Assembly (NCBI GenBank): GCA_023228645.1
Contig: JALOAT010000011.1
Location: forward strand, 28,435-92,434
Direction of reading: 5' to 3'
Source: Gammaproteobacteria bacterium
Lineage (GTDB): Bacteria; Pseudomonadota; Gammaproteobacteria; Thiohalomonadales; Thiohalomonadaceae
Length of the DNA stretch: 64,000 nucleotides
In this document: piece by piece, positions 18,011 to 25,620 of the stretch
How the letters are laid out: each line of letters opens with the position of its first letter
Numbering within the stretch: position 1 is the stretch's first letter
Program-made: the position numbers and the translations under genes
Notes under the pieces: generated by a model
What the model saw: only the letters and a program-made list of their open reading frames with translations
Databases searched by the model: none
What the model was told of the DNA's origin: nothing

Positions 18011-19849
18011 ATGGAGAAACGCCCCAATCCCGCCCCGGCGCCCTCGAATTCCCGCGCCATCAGCGATTACGCCTTCATCGGCGACGGGCGCACGGCCGCC
18101 TTGGTGTCGCGCGACGGCTCCATCGATTGGCTCTGCCTGCCGCAATTTTCGAGCCCGAGCGTATTCGGCGCCCTGCTCGACCCCGAGCGCGGAGGTCGCT
18201 TCCGCATCCGTCCCACGGCGCCCTTTCGCGTGGAACGGCGCTATCGCGACGGCAGCGCGGTGCTCGAAACCGTCTTTTCCACCGCCACCGGGCGCGTACG
18301 CCTGGTGGACTTCCTGCCACTCGCCAGCGGGCGCCACCTCCTCGAACCCAACCGTCAGCTGTTGCGCCTGGTCGACGGTTTGGCGGGCCGGGTGGAACTC
18401 GAACTCCTGTTTGAACCGCGGCCCGACTATGGGCGCGGGCCGTTCGTCCTGCGCCCGGGCCCGGGCCGGGGCGTGCGCTGCGAGCACCGCAACGAATTGT
18501 TCCTGCTGAGCGCAGATATCGGCCCGATCCAACTGGACGAGCACCATGCCCAGGCGCACTTCACCGTGCGAGCCGGCGAGCGCCGGGCGGTGGCCCTCAG
18601 TTACGCGCTGCACGCGCCCGCCGTGGTCCCGCCGCTCAGGGAGGTGCCCTGGGAACAGGCCGCCGCCACGGCGCGCTGGTGGCGGACCTGGTCCGGACGT
18701 TGCAGCTATCGCGGGCCGCACTGGGACGAGGTGCTGCGCAGCATGATCACGCTGAAGCTGCTCACCTATTCGCTGTCGGGCGCGGTCATCGCCGCGCCGA
18801 CCACGTCCCTGCCCGAAAATCCCGGCGGCCAGCGCAACTGGGATTACCGCTACTGCTGGCTGCGCGACGCCGCGCGCACCCTTGAAGCCTTCGACTACAT
18901 GGGTTATCGCGACGAGGCCGAGGGCTTTCTCGGTTGGCTGCTGCACGCCACGCGCCTGACTCATCCCGAATTGCAGGTGCTTTATTCGGTATTCGGCGAG
19001 GCGCGCATTCCGGAATTCACCCTCGATCACCTCGCCGGCCACGGCAACGCCCGTCCGGTGCGTATCGGCAACGGCGCCTGGCAGCAGCTGCAGCTCGACG
19101 TCTACGGCGAGGTGGTGGACGGCGCGTTCTATTACGTGCAAAGCGGCGGCAGGCTCGACCGCTGGGAAAAGAATTATCTGGTGGGCTTCGGCGACGTCGT
19201 ACTTGAACGCTGGCGCGAACCCGACAACGGCATGTGGGAGATCCGCGGCCCGCGCCGGCACTTCACCTTCTCGAAGCTCATGTGCTGGGTGGTCCTGGAC
19301 CGGCTGCTGACTTTGCATCAACAAGGACACCTGCGGGTGCGCAAGACCGACTACGAGCGCGGGCGCGAGGCCATCCGCCGCGCCATCGATATAAACGGCT
19401 TCAGCACGCAACTGAACAGCTACGTAGGCGTGTTCGACAGCCAGTGGCTCGACGCCAGCGTGCTGCTCATGCCGCACCACGGCTATGTGCGTGGCGACGA
19501 CCCGCGCATGCGCGGCACTTATGACTGCCTGCGCCGGCACCTGGGCGTGGGCCGCGTGCTCAACCGCTATCCGCCGGGCAGCGACGACTTTGCCGAACCG
19601 GAGGGCACCTTCGCCGCGTGCAGTTTCTGGGCCGTGGACTATCTCGCCCACGCCGGGCGGATCGATGAGGCCGAGGCGGAATTCGAGTATCTGCTCTCGC
19701 TGGGCAACGACGTGGGCCTGTTCGGTGAGGAGTTCGACGCCGACGGCGCCCCCCTCGGCAACTTTCCCCAGGCCTTCACCCACGCCGGCATCGTCACCGC
19801 CGCCATCGCCATCGAGCGCGCGCGAAAGGTTCACTCAAGATGGCAATGA
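18011..19849 (+). CDS. glycoside hydrolase family 15 protein (glucoamylase/trehalase-like)
   Basis: A 612-residue protein with an N-terminal beta-sandwich beginning DYAFIGDGRTAALVSRDGSI, then an (alpha/alpha)6 barrel. NWDYRYCWLRDA (about 275-286) and EPEGTFAACSFW (about 530-541) are family active-site regions, the latter carrying a candidate catalytic Glu. GH15 members hydrolyse alpha-glucans, or trehalose in some bacteria; the substrate is not decided here. The ATG at 18011 gives the usual N-terminus, but the best ribosome site (AGGAG, 17991-17995) is 15 nt upstream, longer than usual. No signal peptide, so cytoplasmic. The 3' end overlaps the next gene by 10 nt. Confidence 0.9.
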   Translation: MEKRPNPAPAPSNSRAISDYAFIGDGRTAALVSRDGSIDWLCLPQFSSPSVFGALLDPERGGRFRIRPTAPFRVERRYRDGSAVLETVFSTATGRVRLVDFLPLASGRHLLEPNRQLLRLVDGLAGRVELELLFEPRPDYGRGPFVLRPGPGRGVRCEHRNELFLLSADIGPIQLDEHHAQAHFTVRAGERRAVALSYALHAPAVVPPLREVPWEQAAATARWWRTWSGRCSYRGPHWDEVLRSMITLKLLTYSLSGAVIAAPTTSLPENPGGQRNWDYRYCWLRDAARTLEAFDYMGYRDEAEGFLGWLLHATRLTHPELQVLYSVFGEARIPEFTLDHLAGHGNARPVRIGNGAWQQLQLDVYGEVVDGAFYYVQSGGRLDRWEKNYLVGFGDVVLERWREPDNGMWEIRGPRRHFTFSKLMCWVVLDRLLTLHQQGHLRVRKTDYERGREAIRRAIDINGFSTQLNSYVGVFDSQWLDASVLLMPHHGYVRGDDPRMRGTYDCLRRHLGVGRVLNRYPPGSDDFAEPEGTFAACSFWAVDYLAHAGRIDEAEAEFEYLLSLGNDVGLFGEEFDADGAPLGNFPQAFTHAGIVTAAIAIERARKVHSRWQ

Positions 19850-20340
19850 TGACCGCCCTCGTGCGTTACGAAGACGTGCTGCTCGGCGGCGCCGTCGCCA
19901 CGGCCTTGCTCACCACCATCCTGTCGGCAAGCCAGGGCCTCGGCATCTCACGCCTGTCACTGCCATTCATCGTCGGCGCGTTTTTCACGCCCGACCGCGC
20001 CCGCGCCAATGTGTATGGCGCCATCTTCTATTTCATCGGCGGCTGGCTCTTCGCCCTGCTCTACTTCTGGCTGTTCGCCCGACTGGGCAACGCGGGTTGG
20101 TTCATCGGCCTGCTCGCGGGCAGCTTGCACGGGCTATTTCTGCTCACGGTGGTGCTGCCGCTGCTGCCCTATATCCATCCGCGCATGGCCACCGACTACG
20201 ACGGTCCCGACGTGGTGGCACGCCTCGAACCGCCCGGTTTCCTCGGCCTCAACTATGGCCGGCGCACGCCCGCATCCACGCTTATCGGCCACGCCATCTA
20301 TGGCGCGGTGCTCGGCTTCTTCTTCGGCGCCACGCCATGA
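19840..20340 (+). CDS. small integral-membrane protein of unknown function
   Basis: A 166-residue protein with about four hydrophobic segments (roughly 13-30, 41-52, 60-80, 85-110) and a last one near the C-terminus (about 148-163). A polar loop at 114-145 contains DYDGPDVVARLEPPGFLGLNYG. It starts inside the last codons of the GH15 gene (ATG 19840; ATGs at 19846 and 19849 are alternatives), so it is translationally coupled. I do not recognise the family. An anchoring or regulatory link to the glycosidase is only a guess from overlap. Confidence 0.7.
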   Translation: MAMMTALVRYEDVLLGGAVATALLTTILSASQGLGISRLSLPFIVGAFFTPDRARANVYGAIFYFIGGWLFALLYFWLFARLGNAGWFIGLLAGSLHGLFLLTVVLPLLPYIHPRMATDYDGPDVVARLEPPGFLGLNYGRRTPASTLIGHAIYGAVLGFFFGATP

Positions 20341-20832
20341 GTAGCCCGTATTTGGAATCCGGGGATTTGGCGGCTTGTATTTGGCCTGGGTATTTCATGT
20401 GGGGCTACGCCCGAAGATTATTTAGACGGGGGTTTTCGCCCCCCTACGACGAGGTACTTTTCTTTGCGCGGCCAAAGAAAAGTACCCCAAAGAAAGGCCG
20501 CCCGAATGCCGCGCCGCCTTCGGCGGTGCCCTGCGCTCCTCGTCCGAATCGGGGGTCCACGCCGGGGCCTCCTGCCCCGGCGTGGACGGCGCGCCATCCC
20601 TGGCGCGCCCCCTGCGGGCCTCATCCGATTCGGACTGCGGTGCTCGGCGCGGCATACGGGATTCGGAGAATCCGTCCGATATCGTGACGCTCGGAATACA
20701 CCAAGCGGTACGTCCAGCTTTTCTTCTTGTTTTCTCGTTTTCTCTTCTTTGGCGCGAAGCGCTTCCTCATATAACCCAGGCCAAATACAAGCCATCAACC
20801 CCCCGAGTTCCACTTCGCTCCACCCGGGCTAC
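20341..20832. repeat. 492-bp non-coding element bounded by inverted repeats
   Basis: This is the main part of the only gene-free stretch over 300 bp (20341-20926). The outer 8-bp inverted repeats are GTAGCCCG (20341-20348) and CGGGCTAC (20825-20832). Inside them is a perfect 20-bp inverted pair at 20372-20391 and 20774-20793 (GGCTTGTATTTGGCCTGGGT and its complement). The core contains a 14-bp-stem hairpin and GC-rich palindromic blocks. Open frames crossing it have no start context or recognisable product, so it is read as non-coding and perhaps a MITE-like or REP-derived mobile unit. Confidence 0.65.
20453..20486. repeat. perfect 14-bp hairpin inside the non-coding element
   Basis: GGTACTTTTCTTTG (20453-20466), a 6-nt loop, and its exact complement (20473-20486). 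This sequence block is, from memory, common between genes of xanthomonads and related proteobacteria; its role is not known to me. Confidence 0.75.
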
Positions 20833-20880
20833 GAAACTGCACAGAAAAGGCACCCGGCGTAGTGGGACGGCTGAAATGAA

Positions 20881-20903
20881 AAAAGGCGGGGATCCCGCCT
20901 TTT
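20881..20903 (-). terminator. Rho-independent terminator of the dapA-bamC-purC unit
   Basis: A 10-bp stem (20881-20890 with 20894-20903) with a 3-nt loop lies 24 bp past the purC stop. On the minus strand the stem ends in TTTT and runs on into further T. Confidence 0.8.
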
Positions 20904-20926
20904 CTCACAACCGCTGGAGAAAGCGC

Positions 20927-21637
20927 TTACAGCGGCACGCCCAGCCGATGGGCCACTTCCTCGTAAGCCTCAACCACACTGCCGAGGCCCTGACGGAAGC
21001 GGTCCTTGTCCAGCTTCTTGCGTGTGTCCGCGTCCCACAGACGGCAGCCGTCCGGCGAGAACTCGTCGCCGAGGACGATGTCGCCGTGGAAGCGGCCGAA
21101 TTCCAGCTTGTAGTCCACCAGCAGCATGCCCGCATCGCGGAACAGCTTCTTGAGGACGTCGTTCACCTTGAAGGTGAGTTCCTTCATGCGCGCGATCTCG
21201 GCTTCGGTGGCCCAGCCGAAGGAACGGGCGTGGTACTCGTTGACCATGGGGTCGTGCAGGGCGTCGTTCTTGAGGAACAGTTCGAAGGTGGGCGGGGTAA
21301 GGTCCATGCCCTCGGTGACGCCCAGGCGCTTGACCAGCGAGCCCGCCGCGATGTTGCGCACCACGCACTCCAGGGGAATCATCTCCAGGCGCTTCACCAC
21401 GGCCTCGTTGTCCGAGTGCATGCGCACGAAGTGGGTGGGCACACCGGCCGCTTCGAGCTTCTGCATGATGAAGGCGTTGAACTTGTTGTTCACCATGCCC
21501 TTGCGCGCGAGGGATTCCACCTTGAGGCCGTCGAAGGCGGTGGTGTCGTCGCGGAATTCCATGATGTACAGATCGGCGTCGTCCGTGCCGTACACGGACT
21601 TGGCCTTGCCCGAATAGAGTTGTTCGCGTTTTTCCAT
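20927..21637 (-). CDS. purC: SAICAR synthetase (phosphoribosylaminoimidazole-succinocarboxamide synthase)
   Basis: Purine-pathway enzyme of 236 residues that joins aspartate to CAIR using ATP. The start EKREQLYSGKAKSVY is the ATP-binding glycine-rich region, and RDDTTAFDGLK and LECVVRNIAAGSL are further family blocks. Full length for the short bacterial type. It is the last gene in the order dapA, bamC, MBL hydrolase, purC; E. coli keeps dapA-bamC-purC in the same order. A terminator follows. Confidence 0.96.
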   Translation of the reverse strand: MEKREQLYSGKAKSVYGTDDADLYIMEFRDDTTAFDGLKVESLARKGMVNNKFNAFIMQKLEAAGVPTHFVRMHSDNEAVVKRLEMIPLECVVRNIAAGSLVKRLGVTEGMDLTPPTFELFLKNDALHDPMVNEYHARSFGWATEAEIARMKELTFKVNDVLKKLFRDAGMLLVDYKLEFGRFHGDIVLGDEFSPDGCRLWDADTRKKLDKDRFRQGLGSVVEAYEEVAHRLGVPL

Positions 21638-21661
21638 GGTCTGCCTCGGCAGTCAGTAAAG

Positions 21662-22423
21662 CTAGGTAATTTCACGCCAACCAAAACCCCGGTTCTGGTC
21701 GGCCACGGTGATCCAGTCCGGCTCGCAGCCGAGCGCGCCGCACAGGGCGTCACGGGCCAGCGCGGGTCGGTTGTTCTTTTCGCTCAGATGGGCCGCAACC
21801 ACGTGTTGCAGGCGCCGCCCGCACAGGCCACCAAGCACATCGGCCGCCTGCGCGTTGCTGAGGTGCCCGTAGCGGCCACCCACCCGGGCCTTCAGCGGGA
21901 GCGGGTACGGCCCAGTGGCCAGCATGTGCGGGTCGTGATTGCATTCGAGCAGGAGCGCATCGCACTCGTCCAGCAAGCGCTCGGCGTGCGCGGTGACCGC
22001 GCCGGCGTCGGTGAGCATGCCGAGGCGCCGGGCGCCGTCGTCGAACACGAACTGGCTCGGTTCGCGGGCATCATGGGGCACCGGGAAGGGGTGCACCCGC
22101 AGGTCGCCGATGACGAACGGCTCGTGGCTGCTGAACAGGTGCAGGGCCGGCAGTTCCTCCGGGCGGCTATTGGCGCGCGTACCCACAGTCATCCACACGG
22201 GCACACGGTGACGGCGCGCGAAGGCCGCCACGCCGCCGATGTGATCCGAGTGTTCGTGGGTGACCAAAATGGCGCTCACGTCCGCCGGGGTCTTGCCGAG
22301 GCGCGCGAGGCGCGCTTCGGTCTCGCGCGCGCTGAAGCCGCAGTCGATCATGACGCAGGTGCCGCCCGCCTCCACCAGGGTGGCGTTGCCGCGGCTGCCG
22401 CTGCCGAGGCTGGCGAAGCGCAT
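21662..22423 (-). CDS. MBL-fold metallo-hydrolase (YycJ/WalJ-like)
   Basis: Metallo-beta-lactamase-fold protein of 253 residues. The zinc motif THEHSDH is followed by further ligand regions (DAGAV and AAHLSEKN). The N-terminal MRFASLGSGSRGNATLVE is characteristic of the YycJ-type subgroup, proposed to be a nuclease or phosphodiesterase. The ATG at 22423 matches this start; a GTG at 22468 would add 15 atypical residues. It is inserted between bamC and purC and likely co-transcribed with them. No substrate is known from sequence. Confidence 0.85.
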   Translation of the reverse strand: MRFASLGSGSRGNATLVEAGGTCVMIDCGFSARETEARLARLGKTPADVSAILVTHEHSDHIGGVAAFARRHRVPVWMTVGTRANSRPEELPALHLFSSHEPFVIGDLRVHPFPVPHDAREPSQFVFDDGARRLGMLTDAGAVTAHAERLLDECDALLLECNHDPHMLATGPYPLPLKARVGGRYGHLSNAQAADVLGGLCGRRLQHVVAAHLSEKNNRPALARDALCGALGCEPDWITVADQNRGFGWREIT

Positions 22424-22476
22424 CAGCCGATTTCCCGGCACGTCCAGACCGCGCTGCGGCTTCCGCACCCCATGGG

Positions 22477-23514
22477 CTACCGGAGCTGCTCCTCCAGCTG
22501 GCCGAGCACCTTCTGGCGGGTGGCCGGCTTGACGGAGGCGCCCGTGTCGTTTTCAAGGGTGACGTAGGCGTCGGTCTCGCTGCCTTGCACTTTCACGCGG
22601 AAGCTGCGTTCCGAGACCTCCTGCTCGTCGCCGAACAGGCTGTCCCACCAACCCTGTTTTTCGCCTTCCTCACTCACGCGCACCCAATACAGGCCCTGCG
22701 AGCGGTCCAGGTCTTCCACAATGAGGCCGATGCGATCCAGGGCGATGCCCACGCGCCGCCAGGCGCGTGCGAAGCCTTCGGTCACCAGCACGGCGTCGCC
22801 TTCCAGGCGGGCGCGTACCGCGGCGGGCGTGGTGGCAGCCTGCTGCAGCTCGGCCACGGCGCGCTCCTCCGGCACGCCCAGGGCGAGCATGAGGCGACTG
22901 AGCAATTCACTGGTGAGCTCCGGGTCGGACGGGCGCGGCTGCCAGACCAGGGTTTCGCCCTGCTCGACCTGTTCCACGCCGTAATGGGCCACGTAGATCT
23001 CCGTGCTGCCCGGCTGCAGGCCCCGTTCCAGGCGCACGCGGTAGCGGTCGCGGGTGGAGGCGGAGTACAGGTTGGGGGCGATGCGACTGATCAGGCCGCG
23101 GATGAAACCTTCGGGGATGTCGGCGCGGTTCTCGGCCCACTGGGTCTCCAGCACCCCGACCCGCGGGTCCTCGCGGGCGATTTCCAGGCCCAGCCCTTCC
23201 AGGAAGCGGCGCACCTGGGGCCAAAGGTCCTCCGGACTGCCCTGCACCACCAGCCAGCGCATGTCGCCTGCACGTTCCACACGCACGTCGGTAACCTTGG
23301 GAAGCAGGGCCTGCGCTTCGGCTTCGCGGGTAATCGGCAAGGCCACGGCGTCAGCGCCTTCTGCGGGCACCTGCAAGGGCGGCGGGACATCCAGAGGCGG
23401 GAGTGTGACGGCTTTCTGGTAATCGAGCCGGCCCTCCTGCTCAGGGGCTTGGGAGGCGCACGCCGCCAGCATCAGGCACAGGGCAAGCGGCAGGACGCGG
23501 GACAAGGCGCGCAC
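22477..23514 (-). CDS. bamC: outer-membrane assembly lipoprotein BamC (NlpB)
   Basis: Accessory lipoprotein of the BAM complex, which inserts beta-barrel proteins into the outer membrane; 345 residues. The signal peptide ends in lipobox LAAC with lipidated Cys19. An unstructured proline-rich segment follows (LPPLDVPPPLQVP), as in E. coli BamC, then two helix-grip domains. GTG start at 23514 directly abuts the dapA stop codon, so the genes are coupled. The dapA-bamC order supports the call, which sequence alone would make less certain. Confidence 0.9.
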   Translation of the reverse strand: MRALSRVLPLALCLMLAACASQAPEQEGRLDYQKAVTLPPLDVPPPLQVPAEGADAVALPITREAEAQALLPKVTDVRVERAGDMRWLVVQGSPEDLWPQVRRFLEGLGLEIAREDPRVGVLETQWAENRADIPEGFIRGLISRIAPNLYSASTRDRYRVRLERGLQPGSTEIYVAHYGVEQVEQGETLVWQPRPSDPELTSELLSRLMLALGVPEERAVAELQQAATTPAAVRARLEGDAVLVTEGFARAWRRVGIALDRIGLIVEDLDRSQGLYWVRVSEEGEKQGWWDSLFGDEQEVSERSFRVKVQGSETDAYVTLENDTGASVKPATRQKVLGQLEEQLR

Positions 23515-24390
23515 TCAGAGCACCCCCGCCTGTACCATGGCCTGGCGCACGGTTTCGTGGTGCTGCTCCGAGAGCGGTGTCAGGGGCAGGCGGATGCCGG
23601 GCGGAATGAGGCCCAACTGCTGTACGGCCCACTTCACCGGGATCGGGTTGGCTTCCACGAACAGGTTCTTGTGCAAGGCCATGAGGCGCTGGTTGATAGC
23701 CTCGGCGCGGGCACGGTCGCCGGCCCGGGCCGCGGCGCACATCTCGTGCATGTCGCGCGGGGCCACGTTGGCGGTGACGGAGATGTCGCCCTTGGCGCCC
23801 ATCAGGATCAGCTCCATGGCGGTGGCGTCGTCGCCACTGAAGATGTCCATGCGCTCGCCGCACAGCTGGATGAGCTCGCGGCCGCGCTCCAGGTTGCCGG
23901 TGGCATCCTTGATGCCCACGATATTGGCGATGTGGGACAGGCGCTCCACGGTGGCATTCTGCATGTCCACCGCGGTACGGCCCGGGACGTTATAAAGGAT
24001 CTGCGGGACCGGCACGGCCTCGGCAACCGCCTTGAAGTGGCGGTACAGGCCTTCCTGGGTCGGCTTGACATAATAGGGCGTCACCAGCAGGCAGGCATCG
24101 GCGCCCACTTCCATGGCCGCCCGCGTCAGCTCGATGGCCTCGCGGGTGGAATTGGACCCCGTGCCGGCGATGACCGGGACGCGGCCGGCGGCCGTCTCGA
24201 CCACCCGTCGCACAACCCCGACGTGTTCGTCATTGTCGAGGGTCGAGGCCTCGCCCGTGGTGCCCACGGCGACGAGGGCATCGGTGCCGTTCGCCACGTG
24301 GAATTCGACCAGACCGCGCAGGCTCTCCTCGTCCACCGAACCATCGGCGCGCATGGGCGTCACCAGCGCGACCATACTCCCGTGAAACAT
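23515..24390 (-). CDS. dapA: 4-hydroxy-tetrahydrodipicolinate synthase
   Basis: First committed enzyme of the lysine/diaminopimelate pathway, 291 residues, condensing pyruvate with aspartate semialdehyde. Family blocks: GTTGEASTL, TPYYVKPTQEG and GIKDATGN, whose Lys forms the Schiff base with pyruvate. The start is the ATG at 24390 (MFHGSMVALVTPM), backed by a GGGAGACG ribosome site; an upstream in-frame start at 24480 would add 30 atypical residues. Divergent from gcvR across 164 bp. Confidence 0.97.
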   Translation of the reverse strand: MFHGSMVALVTPMRADGSVDEESLRGLVEFHVANGTDALVAVGTTGEASTLDNDEHVGVVRRVVETAAGRVPVIAGTGSNSTREAIELTRAAMEVGADACLLVTPYYVKPTQEGLYRHFKAVAEAVPVPQILYNVPGRTAVDMQNATVERLSHIANIVGIKDATGNLERGRELIQLCGERMDIFSGDDATAMELILMGAKGDISVTANVAPRDMHEMCAAARAGDRARAEAINQRLMALHKNLFVEANPIPVKWAVQQLGLIPPGIRLPLTPLSEQHHETVRQAMVQAGVL

Positions 24391-24554
24391 GGACTCGTCT
24401 CCCAAAAAAGAATCACGCATGGTACTGATGCCACCCCGGGAACTCAAGAGAACCACAGCGTACTGCGACGCGGCTCCCAAGGATTCAGGACACTGCCCCG
24501 CAGGCCGGTTACAATCGGGCCTAAATTACTGAAGAGCCCTTCCCCGCCCCGGCC

Positions 24555-25100
24555 ATGCCCAAACAGCCCCCGCTCCAGTTCATCGTCGTTTCCGCCCTCG
24601 GCCGTGACCGCCCGGGCATCATCAACGACCTCGCCGAACAAGTGCTCGATTGCGGCGGCAACATCCTCGACAGCCGCATGACCGTGCTCGGCGGCGAATT
24701 CGCCATCATGATGCTGGTCCAAGGTAACTGGAACGCCATCGCCAAGCTCGAGCACCTGCTGCCCGGTCTGGAAAAAAAGCTGGACCTGACCATCATGGCC
24801 CGGCGCACCGAGGAAAAGAAACCCGGCCCGGCGGCCATCCCCTATTCCGTGGACGTGGTTTCCATCGATCATCCGGGTATCATCTACCAGCTGGCGCACT
24901 TTTTCTCGTCGCGCAACATCAACATTCACGACCTTTACACCGACAGCTATCACGCCGCGCAGACCGGCACGCGCATGTTCTCGGCCAACCTCACGGTGAG
25001 CATCCCGGGTTCCACCCACATCGGCCGACTGCGCGATGAGTTCTTCGAATTCTGCGACGCCCTCAACCTGGATGCCGTACTCGAACCGGTGAAAGGCTGA
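24555..25100 (+). CDS. gcvR: glycine cleavage system regulator GcvR-like, two ACT domains
   Basis: A 181-residue protein built of two ACT domains: about 8-85 (ALGRDRPGIINDLAEQV) and about 96-175 (SIDHPGIIYQLAHFF). In E. coli GcvR binds glycine and restrains the activator GcvA. The dapA-gcvR-bcp order is as in E. coli. No gcvA or gcv genes are in the window, so its regulatory target here is inferred. Nine nt separate its stop from the bcp start. Confidence 0.85.
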   Translation: MPKQPPLQFIVVSALGRDRPGIINDLAEQVLDCGGNILDSRMTVLGGEFAIMMLVQGNWNAIAKLEHLLPGLEKKLDLTIMARRTEEKKPGPAAIPYSVDVVSIDHPGIIYQLAHFFSSRNINIHDLYTDSYHAAQTGTRMFSANLTVSIPGSTHIGRLRDEFFEFCDALNLDAVLEPVKG

Positions 25101-25109
25101 ACCGAAATC

Positions 25110-25580
25110 ATGACCGCAGCGCCCGGTTCGATGATCCCCGATCTCACCCTGGCCGCCACCGGCGGCCAGACGATTCGCCTGCGTGACCTGAATGGTCACC
25201 ACGTGGTGCTGTATTTCTATCCCAAGGACAGCACCCCGGGCTGCACCAGCGAGGGTCAGGATTTCCGTGACCTGCACGCGCACTTCAAGGCCGCCGGTGC
25301 CGTGGTGTTCGGCATTTCCCGCGACAGTCTCAAATCGCACGAAAACTTCAAGGCCAAACAGGGTTTCCCTTTCGAATTGCTGTCCGACACCGACGAAGCC
25401 GCCTGCAAGGCGTTCGACGTCATCAGGGAAAAGAACATGTACGGCCGCATCACCCTGGGTATCGAACGCAGCACCTTCCTGTTCGATCGCGCCGGATTGC
25501 TGCGCCGCGAGTGGCGCAAGGTGAAAGTGCCCGGCCATGCCGCACAGGTGCTCGATGCGGTACACGCGCTGAACGCCTGA
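25110..25580 (+). CDS. bcp: thiol peroxidase Bcp (PrxQ), apparent 1-Cys type
   Basis: Peroxiredoxin of 156 residues that reduces hydrogen and organic peroxides in the cytoplasm. The peroxidatic cysteine is in STPGCTSEGQDF. The resolving Cys five residues later in E. coli Bcp is absent (the sequence continues SEGQDFRD), and the only other cysteine is in DEAACKAF, so the enzyme may work as 1-Cys or with an external thiol. Conserved FYPKDSTPGCT and RSTFLFDRAG support the family. Probably co-transcribed with gcvR. Confidence 0.94.
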   Translation: MTAAPGSMIPDLTLAATGGQTIRLRDLNGHHVVLYFYPKDSTPGCTSEGQDFRDLHAHFKAAGAVVFGISRDSLKSHENFKAKQGFPFELLSDTDEAACKAFDVIREKNMYGRITLGIERSTFLFDRAGLLRREWRKVKVPGHAAQVLDAVHALNA

Positions 25581-25620
25581 TGACAGAATCCATGTTCCCG
25601 GAAACCACGAAAGAGCTGCG

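Noticed and set aside
20582..24681. Two long plus-strand open frames opposite purC, MBL, bamC and dapA
   Set aside because: They mirror well-supported minus-strand genes and have no recognisable domain or ribosome site.
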